Positions 1 through 7,435 of a stretch of 64,000 nt of DNA are shown here, piece after piece. The first letter of the stretch is position 1. Each line of letters begins with the position of its first letter. The notes beneath the pieces are model-generated. The model was not told where the DNA came from, searched no databases, and saw nothing but the letters and a program-made list of their open reading frames with translations. This stretch comes from Microbacterium sp. STN6 (lineage in GTDB: Bacteria; Actinomycetota; Actinomycetes; Actinomycetales; Microbacteriaceae). Position numbers and translations under genes: made by a program. The stretch spans positions 186,001 through 250,000 of the forward strand of contig NZ_JAPMIT010000003.1 of NCBI RefSeq assembly GCF_026410545.1. The letters run 5' to 3'.

Positions 1-2377
1 TGCCCGCGGCGAGCGCCCCCAGAACGCTGCCGGCCGAGATCGATGCCGGGAAGTTCCACGGCGGCGTGACCACCGTGAGCGCGACCGGCTGGAACCGGGC
101 GCCCTGCACCGTGTCGAGCTCGCGCGCCCGCTGCGCGTAGTAGTGCGCGAAGTCGACGGCCTCGCTCACCTCGGGGTCGGCCTCCGCGATGGTCTTGCCC
201 GTCTCCGATGCCATGACCTCGATGAGCCGATCGCGGTTGGCGGCGAGTGCGAAGCCGGCGCGGTCGATGAGCGAGGCCCGGTCGAAGCCGCTGCGCGTGC
301 CCCACTGGACGCCGCGTTCGCGCACGGCGCCGATGACGCGCTCGAGGGTCGCCGCGTCGTCGATCGTGGCCGCCGCGAGCGTCTCCTCGCCCAGGGTCGA
401 TGCGGCTGCGCGCGCGAGAATGCGCCGGCCCCAGGTTCGGTTCGCGGGCAGCGCCGGGTCGGTGTCCGGCGCCGGCCGGAACGCCTCCAGCACACCGCCG
501 CCCGGGACTTCGCCGTCCGAGCCGCTGCCTCGCGTGAGCCCCAGCACGATGTTGGTGAGCCCGGGATCCGCCTCGCCCTCGTCGCCGCCCTCGCTGGTTG
601 AGGAGCCCGCTGCAGGCGGGCGTCTCGAAACCAGGTCGGATCTCGATACGGCGGCTGCGCCGCCTACTCGATCAGCGGGGGCGGGCCCTCGATCAGCGGG
701 GGCGGGCCCTCGATCAGCAGGGGCGGGGGCCGGCGGCGCCTTGAACAGCGCCTCGCCACTGCCCTCCTCCCATTCCCTGGTTCGGTCTTGCCGGCGGTGC
801 GGCAGAGGCGCGAAACCGCGTGGCGCAGCATCCGCTTCAAGAATCGCGACGGAGGCAAGGAACCGCTGCCTCTCCCTCTCGAACAGCGCCGGGTTGTCGG
901 CGAGGTCGAACGCGGCCGACATGAAGTTCTCGGCGCTCGCGTTCTCCTCGAGCCGGCGGATGAGGTACGAGATCGCCACGTCGAACTCACCCGGGTGCAC
1001 GACCGGCGTGTACAGCAGCAGCTCGCCGACGGTGCGCTGCACGGCCGCGGCCTGCTCGCTGGTCATGCCAAGCAGCATCTCGAAGTCCACGCGGTCGTCG
1101 ACGCCGCGGTGCCGGGCGAGCAGCCAGGCCCACGCCACATCGAACAGATTGTGCCCGGCCACGCCGATGCGCACGGCATGCGTGTGCTCGCTCGTGAGCG
1201 CCCAGTCGAGCACGCGCTTGTAGTTGGCGTCGGTCTGCTCCTTGGTCGCGTACGGCGCGAGGGGCCAATTGTGGATGGCGGCATCCACGCGCTCCATCGG
1301 CAGGTTCGCGCCCTTGACCACGCGCACCTTGATAGGCGCCCCGCCGCCCGCGCGCCTGGCGGTGGCCCACTCGGTGAGCCCCTCGAGCGCGTCGAGGGCA
1401 TCCGGCAGGTAGGCCTGCAGCACGATGCCGGCCTCGAGGTGCTGCAGCTGCGGCTTATCGAGGATGCCGCGGAACACCGCGAGGGTCAGGTCGAGGTCGC
1501 GGTACTCCTCCATGTCGAGGTTGATGAATTTGGGGCGGCCGGTGCTGGCCGTGCCCGCGCGGGCCGCGAGTTCGTACAGCGGGGTGAGCCGCTCGACCAC
1601 CTCGCGCACGGTCTCGTCGAACGCCCACATGTTCAGCCGGCTCGCGATCGAGGAGACCTTGATCGACACGTAGTCGACGTCGTCGCGCTCCAGCAGCGCG
1701 CGGGTGCCGGCGAGGCGGCGGTCTGCCTCCTTCTGGCCGAGCACCGCCTCGCCGAGCAGGTTGAGGTTGAGCCGCGGGGCCGGGCCGCTCGCGGGGTTGC
1801 GCAGCCGGGCGAGCGCCGCGCCGAGCTTCTCGGGCGTCGCGTCGATCACGAGGTGGCCGACCATGCCGCGCAGCACGCGCCGGGCGATCGGCACCACCAC
1901 CCAGGGCAGCACGGGGCCGAGCACGCCGCCGAGCCTCAGCGCGGCGCGCATGTGCCAGGGCAGAAAGTCCGGGATGCCGCGGGCCAGAGCCTGCAGGTTG
2001 TACCCCGCGACGAACAGATCCTGCGGGCGCGCCACCCCGTCCACGAAGCTGACGACGAAGTCGAGGCCGCCGCGCTCGCGGAGCACGTCGGCGAGCAGCT
2101 CGGCGTTGGAGTCGGAGGCGCGCGAGGCGCGCGAGGCGCGCGTCGTGTGCGAGGCGTTCGCCGTGCGCGAGGCGTTCGCTGTGTGCGAGGCGTTCGCTGT
2201 GTGCGAGGCGTTCGCTGTGTGCGAGGCGTTCGCTGTGTGCGAGGCGTTCGCCGCGGCATCCGCTGTGCTTCTGCTCTCTGCCAGCCAGCGGCGAACGGTT
2301 TCGACGGCGTCGTCGGCGAGCGTCTGTGGGCGGGTGTCGAAGGCGGACGGCCCGGAGCCCGATGGCAACTGCGTCAT
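1..2377 (-). CDS. putA: Bifunctional proline dehydrogenase / L-glutamate-gamma-semialdehyde dehydrogenase (PutA), C-terminus outside the window
   Basis: PutA oxidises proline to P5C (FAD-dependent PRODH domain) and then to glutamate (NAD-dependent aldehyde dehydrogenase domain). About 792 residues are visible from an ATG at 2377. After a repetitive N-terminal tail (about residues 38-87) comes the PRODH barrel (about 90-510) with the segment RVVKGANLPMERVD near residue 350. An expanded linker follows (about 545-610), then the start of the aldehyde dehydrogenase domain with TPPWNFPAS near 772. The protein continues past base 1. Both the tail and the linker consist of DNA repeats that keep the frame open, which is not typical of PutA. 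A -10 box six bases before the ATG suggests leaderless transcription. The identification is firm; whether the repeats affect activity is unknown. Confidence 0.95.
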   Translation of the reverse strand, partial: MTQLPSGSGPSAFDTRPQTLADDAVETVRRWLAESRSTADAAANASHTANASHTANASHTANASHTANASRTANASHTTRASRASRASDSNAELLADVLRERGGLDFVVSFVDGVARPQDLFVAGYNLQALARGIPDFLPWHMRAALRLGGVLGPVLPWVVVPIARRVLRGMVGHLVIDATPEKLGAALARLRNPASGPAPRLNLNLLGEAVLGQKEADRRLAGTRALLERDDVDYVSIKVSSIASRLNMWAFDETVREVVERLTPLYELAARAGTASTGRPKFINLDMEEYRDLDLTLAVFRGILDKPQLQHLEAGIVLQAYLPDALDALEGLTEWATARRAGGGAPIKVRVVKGANLPMERVDAAIHNWPLAPYATKEQTDANYKRVLDWALTSEHTHAVRIGVAGHNLFDVAWAWLLARHRGVDDRVDFEMLLGMTSEQAAAVQRTVGELLLYTPVVHPGEFDVAISYLIRRLEENASAENFMSAAFDLADNPALFERERQRFLASVAILEADAAPRGFAPLPHRRQDRTREWEEGSGEALFKAPPAPAPADRGPAPADRGPAPADRVGGAAAVSRSDLVSRRPPAAGSSTSEGGDEGEADPGLTNIVLGLTRGSGSDGEVPGGGVLEAFRPAPDTDPALPANRTWGRRILARAAASTLGEETLAAATIDDAATLERVIGAVRERGVQWGTRSGFDRASLIDRAGFALAANRDRLIEVMASETGKTIAEADPEVSEAVDFAHYYAQRARELDTVQGARFQPVALTVVTPPWNFPASISAGSVLGALAAG
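596..730. repeat. Two dispersed hairpin repeats and a 21-bp tandem array inside the putA linker
   Basis: A hairpin repeat copy at 596-633 (stem GCCCGC/GCGGGC) lies beside a variant copy at 639-674 (stem GGCGGC, loop tgc, GCCGCC). Starting inside the right end of the second copy, a 21-bp unit is repeated about three times at 668-730 and encodes ADRGPAP. Everything is read through in the putA frame without a stop. The array seems to have grown out of the hairpin copy. Confidence 0.85.
2118..2261. repeat. In-frame tandem repeats in the putA 5' end
   Basis: Six 18-bp units begin at 2154, 2172, 2190, 2208, 2226 and 2244 (GCGTTCGCTGTGTGCGAG on the plus strand). They encode ANASHT-type hexapeptides in PutA. 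Next to them are three 9-bp units at about 2118-2144 encoding RAS. All unit lengths are multiples of three, so copy-number change would not break the gene. Confidence 0.9.
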
Positions 2378-2383
2378 GATTCG

Positions 2384-2389
2384 AGAATA
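2384..2389 (-). promoter_or_regulatory. -10 box of putA, leaderless arrangement
   Basis: TATTCT on the minus strand, followed by six bases and the putA ATG. With a transcription start 6-7 bases after the -10 box, the mRNA would begin at the start codon. No ribosome binding site is seen. Confidence 0.6.
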
Positions 2390-2493
2390 TGCGCCCGGGC
2401 CGTTCGCGCCCGCGGCACACGGCGGGCACTCGGCTGCTGCTCAGCCGCCACCACGATGTGCGGGACTATGGTGGGAAGAAGCGGGAGGTAATC

Positions 2494-3012
2494 ATGACTC
2501 CACAACCGACGGGGCGCCTCGTTCGACACAGTGATGGCGTCTATGTGGTGCTCGACCGGGTGTTTCTCGCCCCGATCGACGATGTCTGGGGAAGCCTGAC
2601 GCGCCCGTACCGACTCGCCACCTGGCTGGGCGAATGCACCGGCCATGTCTCAACGGGCGCGGTGCGTATTCGCAAGGCCGGCATCCCCGATATGGAATGG
2701 GAGCACGTGGCCGTGCTCGAGTGCGAGGCCCCGACGCGGTTTCGAGGCGAGGTGGGGTCGAACGGCGATTCGCGCCGCGTGTACTGGCACCTCACCCACG
2801 CCAACTCGTACACGACCGTGACGCTCGGCCAGCGCCGGGAGAACGGCACGCTCGAGCCGCTCATGGGCGTGCGAACCGAGTACTGCCTCGACCGGCTGGT
2901 CGCGGCGCGAGCCAAGCGACCGCTGCCCGTGTGGGACGACTACTACCCGGCGCTGCTGCCGCACTACGAGAAGCTCGTGACCGAGGGAGCGCACCGCACG
3001 ACGGTGGTGTGA
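2494..3012 (+). CDS. SRPBCC/START-like (AHSA1-type) protein
   Basis: This 172-residue protein begins VYVVLDRVFLAPIDDVWGSL and has the pattern of the helix-grip fold (SRPBCC, AHSA1/Aha1-like): an N-terminal strand, the helix 'IDDVWGSLTRPYRLATWLG', then alternating strands and a long C-terminal helix. Such proteins bind hydrophobic ligands or act as small co-regulators; no ligand can be assigned here. The ATG at 2494 is preceded by GGGAGG at a good distance. A -10-like TATGGT lies at 2468-2473. There is no membrane segment or signal peptide. It is transcribed divergently from putA and convergently with the DNA glycosylase gene. Confidence 0.75.
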   Translation: MTPQPTGRLVRHSDGVYVVLDRVFLAPIDDVWGSLTRPYRLATWLGECTGHVSTGAVRIRKAGIPDMEWEHVAVLECEAPTRFRGEVGSNGDSRRVYWHLTHANSYTTVTLGQRRENGTLEPLMGVRTEYCLDRLVAARAKRPLPVWDDYYPALLPHYEKLVTEGAHRTTVV

Positions 3013-3026
3013 GGGCGCGGGCGCCC
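3013..3026. terminator. Short GC palindrome between convergent genes
   Basis: A 14-bp palindrome (GGGCGC, gg, GCGCCC) sits between the stop codons of the START-like gene and the DNA glycosylase gene. There is no T-run, so termination is only a possibility. Confidence 0.3.
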
Positions 3027-3031
3027 GGCCC

Positions 3032-4006
3032 TCAGTGCCAGCGGTGGTCCTGGATCGTCATGCGCGGGCCTCGCCGCTCACCTCGGAACCCGCTTGCGCC
3101 CAGCAGCCGCACCACGCGTTGCCGCTGCCCCGCCCACGATTCGAGCAGTTCGAGCATGCCGTCGTCGTCCACCCGCCGGCCGATCAGCGCCTGGCCCACG
3201 AACGCCGCTAGGTGGTAGTCGCCCACACTCACCGCGTCCGGGTCGCCGTGCGAGCGCTGCATGGTCTCCGCCGCCGTCCACACGCCGATGCCGGGCAGCG
3301 ACCGCAGACGGCGGGCGGCGTGGGCGGCGGTGAGCGCAGCATCCGTCGTCTTCTCCAGAGCGGATGCCGCGTGGCAGGCCTCGAGCGCCGCGCGCGACCG
3401 TCTCGGGTCGACCCCGGCGCGGTGCCACTCCCACGAGGGGACGCGCCGCCACGTCTGGGGTGAGGGCATGACGCGCAGGCCGGTCGGGAGCCCGGCCGTG
3501 GACCGACTCGGCGGCCCGGCCGTAGCCGGCCCCGGAGCAGCCTCGCCGTAGCGCCGCACGAGCCACGCCCACGACCGGAATGCCTCGACGCTCGTGATCT
3601 TCTGCTCGATAATCGCCGGCACGAGCGCCTCGAGCACCCGCCCGGTTCGGGCCAGGCGCATGCCGGGGTTTCGCCGCCTGGCCTCGCGCAGCACGGGGTG
3701 AGCGGCGACGTCGAGCTGCGACCAGTCGTCCCCGGCGCCCAGCAGCGACGGCACCGCCTCGATGGCCCACTCGGCACCCGGCCCCCACGCGAGCGCATCC
3801 GCCCCGTCGCCGTGCTGGGTGATGCGCAGGGTTGCCGGCCCCGTGGGCGTTCTGAAGGTGCGCCAGACGCCCGCGGCATCCCACTGCGTCGTCGGGTCAT
3901 GAGGCCCGCGGCCGAGAGGGGCCAGCGTCGCGCGCACATCGAGCGGATGCCGCGGCCGGTACGCCGTACGCAGCGGTGCCCTCGTCGCCTCCGCAACCAT
4001 CTCCAC
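3032..4006 (-). CDS. DNA-3-methyladenine glycosylase II-type (AlkA-like, HhH-GPD) base excision enzyme
   Basis: The 324-residue protein has the helix-hairpin-helix LPGIGVWTAAETM at 237-249 and the GPD-type catalytic aspartate D263 in SVGDYH. This is the HhH-GPD layout of AlkA enzymes, which cleave alkylated bases from DNA. The AlkA N-terminal domain is shortened here (about residues 40-120, with 'RITQHGDGADALAWGPGAEW'). The start is taken as GTG at 4006 because a TAGTCT -10 box ends exactly six bases upstream, a leaderless arrangement; an internal ATG lies two codons downstream. No Ada or other alkylation-response gene is adjacent, so inducibility cannot be judged. Confidence 0.88.
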   Translation of the reverse strand: MEMVAEATRAPLRTAYRPRHPLDVRATLAPLGRGPHDPTTQWDAAGVWRTFRTPTGPATLRITQHGDGADALAWGPGAEWAIEAVPSLLGAGDDWSQLDVAAHPVLREARRRNPGMRLARTGRVLEALVPAIIEQKITSVEAFRSWAWLVRRYGEAAPGPATAGPPSRSTAGLPTGLRVMPSPQTWRRVPSWEWHRAGVDPRRSRAALEACHAASALEKTTDAALTAAHAARRLRSLPGIGVWTAAETMQRSHGDPDAVSVGDYHLAAFVGQALIGRRVDDDGMLELLESWAGQRQRVVRLLGASGFRGERRGPRMTIQDHRWH

Positions 4007-4012
4007 GCACGA

Positions 4013-4018
4013 AGACTA
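4013..4018 (-). promoter_or_regulatory. -10 box of the AlkA-like gene
   Basis: TAGTCT on the minus strand, six bases before the GTG start at 4006; supports that start and a leaderless mRNA. Confidence 0.55.
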
Positions 4019-4090
4019 CGGGAGACCGCGGACATCGCTGCGGTCGAGACATCTTCACTTTGTCGCCGGGAGGCGCTAGGGTCAGGCGCC

Positions 4091-5497
4091 ATGACTGACA
4101 CCACTGCTGTCCCCGCCGAGGCGAACATCGACTCCGCCTCCCTCGAGCGTCTCCGCGCGACGGTGCGCGGCCCCGTCCTCACTCCAGACGACCCCGAGCT
4201 CGCCGTCGAAGCCGCCTGCTTCAACATCGCCGTTACCCACCGCCCCGCCGTCGTCGTCGGTGCCACTGACGAGAGCGACGTGGTCGAGGCCGTGCGTTTC
4301 GCCGTCGCCGAGCGGCTGAACGTGCGCGTGCAGTCCACCGGCCACGCCGCGATCGTGCCGATCACCGACGGGCTCCTCATCACTACATCGCGCATGAACA
4401 CGGTGACGCTCGACCCCGAATCCCGGCTCGCCACGATCGGGGCCGGCGCCCGATGGGGCGCCGTGATCGCCGCGGGCGCCGAGTACGGGCTCGCGCCGAT
4501 CGTGGGTTCCTCCCCCGGGGTCGGCGCGATCGGCCTCACCCTGGGCGGCGGCATCGGCCCGCTCGCGCGAAGCCACGGCATCACGAGCGACTGGGCGCGG
4601 TCGTTCCGCGTCGTCACCGCCTCCGGTGACGCCGTCACGGCGAGCGCAAGCGAGAACCTCGAGCTCTTCTGGGCTCTGCGCGGCGGCAAGGGCGGCCTCG
4701 GCATCGTCACCGAGATGACGCTCGAGCTCGCGCCGCTCCGCACGCTGTACGCCGGCGGTCTCTTCTTCGACGGAGCCGACGACATCGAGAAGGCCCTGCG
4801 CGCCTGGGGTGAGTGGGTCCAGCAGGCGCCCGACAACGTCACGACCTCGGTCGCCATCATGCAGATGCCCGATTTCGAGATGGTGCCGCCTCCACTGCGC
4901 GGCCACACCGTGCTGCACCTGCGGTTCGCGTACCCCGGAGACGCCGCAGAGGGCGAACGGCTCATCGCGCCGCTGCGTGAGGCCGCATCCGTGTATATCG
5001 ATGCGGTCGCCGAGATTCCGTACACCGCGGTCGGCACCATTCACAACGACCCGGAACAGGGCATGCCCACCTGGATTTACGGCACCATGCTCACGGGCCT
5101 CGATCACGACGCGATCTCGGCGTTCCTCGAGCACGTCGGCCCGAGTTCCGGCTCACCGTTCATGATCGCCGAGCTGCGGCACCTGGGCGGTGCCATGAAC
5201 CGAGCGGATGCCGACGGCACGGCCGTCAGCGGCCGCGACGCGGCGTACCTCGTGAACCTCATCACCGCGAACCCGCAGACGTTCGCCGAGGCGGCACCCG
5301 CGGCCGCGGCAGCGCTCGTGGAGGCGTTCGGCCCGTTGCTGGCGCCCGTGACGAATATCAACTTCTCGGGAGATCCCGCCGATCCGCTCACGTTCGCCCG
5401 TTCCTGGAACGAGCCCACTCACGAACGCCTCCGGCTCGCCCGCTCCACGTACGACCCGAACGGCGTCTTCGCGTTCGGGCCCGCGCTGCAGGGCTGA
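4091..5497 (+). CDS. FAD-binding oxidoreductase, berberine-bridge-enzyme type (cytosolic)
   Basis: This 468-residue protein has an FAD_binding_4 domain (about 45-215) and a C-terminal BBE tail (SWNEPTHERLRLARSTYDPN ... GVFAFGPAL). H85 in QSTGHA is at the position where BBE-like enzymes attach FAD covalently. The usual neighbouring sequence is R-S-G-G-H-S, so this copy is divergent at that site. The PGVGAIGLTLGGGIGPLAR segment is the typical flavin-contact loop. There is no signal peptide, unlike the second BBE protein of this window at 54556-56100. The substrate is unknown; relatives oxidise sugars or alkaloids. A TAGGGT box at 4077-4082 lies eight bases before the ATG. Confidence 0.85.
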   Translation: MTDTTAVPAEANIDSASLERLRATVRGPVLTPDDPELAVEAACFNIAVTHRPAVVVGATDESDVVEAVRFAVAERLNVRVQSTGHAAIVPITDGLLITTSRMNTVTLDPESRLATIGAGARWGAVIAAGAEYGLAPIVGSSPGVGAIGLTLGGGIGPLARSHGITSDWARSFRVVTASGDAVTASASENLELFWALRGGKGGLGIVTEMTLELAPLRTLYAGGLFFDGADDIEKALRAWGEWVQQAPDNVTTSVAIMQMPDFEMVPPPLRGHTVLHLRFAYPGDAAEGERLIAPLREAASVYIDAVAEIPYTAVGTIHNDPEQGMPTWIYGTMLTGLDHDAISAFLEHVGPSSGSPFMIAELRHLGGAMNRADADGTAVSGRDAAYLVNLITANPQTFAEAAPAAAAALVEAFGPLLAPVTNINFSGDPADPLTFARSWNEPTHERLRLARSTYDPNGVFAFGPALQG

Positions 5498-5565
5498 CGA
5501 GGCGCTCAGCCGGTCGGCGGTGCGCTTTGGGCCCGCGCTGCAGGGCTGACGAGGCGCTCAGCCGG
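5477..5565. repeat. Perfect 37-bp direct repeat across two convergent stop codons
   Basis: The same 37 bases occur at 5477-5513 and 5529-5565. The first copy contains the stop codon of the oxidoreductase gene (TGA at 5495-5497) and the second contains the stop codon of the convergent thioesterase gene (5558-5560 read on the minus strand). It looks like a recent local duplication that set the end of one or both genes. Confidence 0.9.
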
Positions 5566-6115
5566 CCGGCTCCCACACGCTCGGGGCCGGCTGGCGCGTC
5601 GGCGGCAGCGCGGCATCCGCTCCCCAGCGAACCAGCCATTCCGGCAACCGGAAGTCCGCGGGTGAGGCGCCAACGGCATCCGTCAGTTCGGCGATCGAGA
5701 CGACACCGCCTGCCCGCTTCAGGAACCGGCCGCGAATGAACGCCTGCGCATAGATCTCGCCGCGCACGACGAAGCGCTGCTCCACGAAGACGGCCTTGTC
5801 GTCGAAGCCGACAATGCGTGACTCGACGCTGAAGCGCTGCCACGGCATGAGCGACTTGCGGAATGTGATGGTTTCGCTGCCCACCACCGGGTACCAGCCG
5901 CGGTCGGCAAAAACCTTCCACACGCCGTTGCGAATGAGCATGTCGAAGCGGGCGATGTCGGCGATCGAGAGGTACACGCCGTTGTTCATGTGCTTCAGAA
6001 TGTCGAGGTCGGTGGGCAGAACCCGAAACCGCGTGCTCGCCACCTCGTTGAGGCCGAGTCGCGGCCCGAACCGCGAGGCGAGCATGTGCAGCAGCGTTCG
6101 AAAGAGCATGTGCAT
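5558..6115 (-). CDS. Acyl-CoA thioesterase family protein (hotdog fold, THEM6-like)
   Basis: The 185-residue protein carries RFRVLPTDLDILKHMNNGVY near residue 30, the hallmark of hotdog thioesterases of the 4HBT/THEM6 type, followed by 'VGSETITFRKSLMPWQRFSVESRI' and the long hotdog helix. These enzymes hydrolyse acyl-CoA thioesters; the chain length used here is unknown. ATG 6115 is preceded by a TAGCAT box six bases upstream, so a leaderless mRNA is likely. Its last codons lie in the 37-bp direct repeat shared with the convergent oxidoreductase gene. Confidence 0.8.
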   Translation of the reverse strand: MHMLFRTLLHMLASRFGPRLGLNEVASTRFRVLPTDLDILKHMNNGVYLSIADIARFDMLIRNGVWKVFADRGWYPVVGSETITFRKSLMPWQRFSVESRIVGFDDKAVFVEQRFVVRGEIYAQAFIRGRFLKRAGGVVSIAELTDAVGASPADFRLPEWLVRWGADAALPPTRQPAPSVWEPAG

Positions 6116-6121
6116 TCTGCG

Positions 6122-6127
6122 ATGCTA
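6122..6127 (-). promoter_or_regulatory. -10 box of the thioesterase gene
   Basis: TAGCAT on the minus strand, six bases before the ATG at 6115; leaderless arrangement. Confidence 0.55.
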
Positions 6128-6229
6128 ACCAGCGGATGCCACAGCCGCCGCCCGCCCTGTCGACCCCCTACAGCGTGGCCGCCCTCCCGCGCGGCTCGCG
6201 TTGTCGACTCGCACACCCGCACCGCGGCG

Positions 6230-6312
6230 CCGCTCGAGTAGCTCGCGCAGCGCGTATCGAAACCCGCGCGCGACCCACCGGTCTCGATACGCGCGTCGCG
6301 CTACTCGACCAC
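6230..6312. repeat. Head-to-head pair of dispersed hairpin repeats between divergent genes
   Basis: Two copies of the variant hairpin repeat with ends TCTCGATACG and CTACTCGACC: one on the minus strand at about 6230-6263, one on the plus strand at about 6280-6312 (stem GCGCG/CGCGC). They fill the spacer between the thioesterase gene and the siderophore-interacting protein gene, just upstream of a TAGGCT -10-like box at 6335-6340. Confidence 0.8.
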
Positions 6313-6356
6313 CGTCGTGCTCGACCCGCCCCGGTAGGCTGCCTGCGGGAGGTCTC

Positions 6357-7199
6357 ATGGAGCGCGAGCGGATTCGACACGAGATGGCGTTTCGGCGGGT
6401 GCGAGTCTCGGCCCGCACGCAGCTGACGCCGGCCATGGTGCGCATCACGGTGACGGGAGCCGACTTGGCGGGGTTCGCCGCCGAGGGGCCGAGCGACCAC
6501 GTGAAGGTGTACTTCCCTGACCCCGAGACGGGCGTGGTCACGGCGCCGTCGCTGACGGCCGACGGCGTGTCCCGGCCCACGGACGCGGTGATCATCTCGC
6601 GCGACTTCACGCCACGGGCGTTCCGGGCGGGCGACGAGGGCGGCCAGCCTGAGCTCGACCTCGACTTCGTGCTGCATGGCACGGGTGGCGGAGTGACCGG
6701 GGCCGCAGGGCCCGCATCCGCCTGGGCAGCCGGCGCGAAGCCGGGTGACGAACTCGTCATCGGCGGGCCGCGCGGCTCGAAGCTCGCGCCTCGCGACGCC
6801 GCCCGCGCGATCCTCATCGCCGACGAGACCGCCCTGCCGGCCTTCAGCCGGTGGCTCGAGCTGCTGCCGGCGTCGACCCGCGTGACGGCGATTCTCGATG
6901 TTGAGGACGACGACGCCGAGGGCTACGTGACCGAAGAGCAGCGGCAACGCGCATCCATTGAATGGCTGTATCGCATCGACGGGCCGGGACAGCTCGAGGA
7001 GGCCGTGCGCTCGCTCAGTATCCCCGAAGACGCGTACATCTGGGCCGCGGGAGAGGCCGCTGCGCTCGTGCCCGTTCGGCGATACCTGCGCCACGAGCTC
7101 GGCATCGACCGCGAGCGCCTGGCCGTCGAGGGCTACTGGAAGCGCGGGGTGACCAACCTTGACCACCACGCCCCGATCGACCCGACCGACCCTGACTGA
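6357..7199 (+). CDS. Siderophore-interacting protein (FAD/NAD(P)H ferric-siderophore reductase family)
   Basis: The 280-residue protein has the SIP architecture: an N-terminal FAD-binding barrel (RVSARTQLTPAMVRITVTG, about 14-32; PSDHVKVYFPDP) and a C-terminal SIP domain (ILIADETALPAFSRWLELL, EDAYIWAAGEAAALVPVRRY) that ends with the family motif EGYWKRGVTN. These cytosolic flavoproteins reduce ferric siderophores to release iron, or act in related redox steps. The ATG at 6357 follows GCGGGAGG at a normal distance, and a TAGGCT -10-like box stands at 6335-6340. No siderophore transporter is adjacent. The C-terminus ends in a Pro/Asp stretch (HHAPIDPTDPD). Confidence 0.9.
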   Translation: MERERIRHEMAFRRVRVSARTQLTPAMVRITVTGADLAGFAAEGPSDHVKVYFPDPETGVVTAPSLTADGVSRPTDAVIISRDFTPRAFRAGDEGGQPELDLDFVLHGTGGGVTGAAGPASAWAAGAKPGDELVIGGPRGSKLAPRDAARAILIADETALPAFSRWLELLPASTRVTAILDVEDDDAEGYVTEEQRQRASIEWLYRIDGPGQLEEAVRSLSIPEDAYIWAAGEAAALVPVRRYLRHELGIDRERLAVEGYWKRGVTNLDHHAPIDPTDPD

Positions 7200-7220
7200 G
7201 CCCGATCGACCCGGCTGACC

Positions 7221-7320
7221 AGCCCAGACCCACCCGCGCCTCAGCAGCCCAGACTCACTCGCGCCTCAGCAGCCCAGACCCGCTCGCGCCTCGGCAGCCC
7301 AGACCCGCTCGCGCCTCGGT
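7221..7320. repeat. Four tandem copies of a 25-bp unit
   Basis: Units begin at 7221, 7246, 7271 and 7296 (pattern AGCCCAGACCCRCTCGCGCC plus five bases) with only a few substitutions between copies. They lie directly downstream of the siderophore-interacting protein stop codon and end at the start of the terminator hairpin. Confidence 0.92.
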
Positions 7321-7375
7321 GAGCGGCCAAAATATGCCCTCAAATTCGATTTTGAGGGCGTTTTTTGGCCTCTCA
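7320..7375. terminator. Bidirectional intrinsic terminator, family member 1
   Basis: The core stem GCCCTCAAA / TTTGAGGGC with loop ttcgat is followed by GTTTTTTGG on the plus strand. On the minus strand it is followed by ATATTTTGG. The arms continue outwards as GGCCAAAA / TTTTGGCC. It lies between the convergent siderophore-interacting protein and prpC genes. A close relative occurs at 33751-33806 between another convergent pair. Confidence 0.8.
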
Positions 7376-7435
7376 GCAACCGCGCGAGAGGGCGGCCGAC
7401 GGTTGAGGCCAGGCCGGGCCAGGGCCGCCGACTGG

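Noticed and set aside
788-2491. Long plus-strand open frame of over 560 codons opposite putA, rich in Arg/Gly/Val repeats
   Set aside because: It is the antisense shadow of putA in GC-rich DNA; the repeats are the reverse of the putA tail repeat and no family features are seen.
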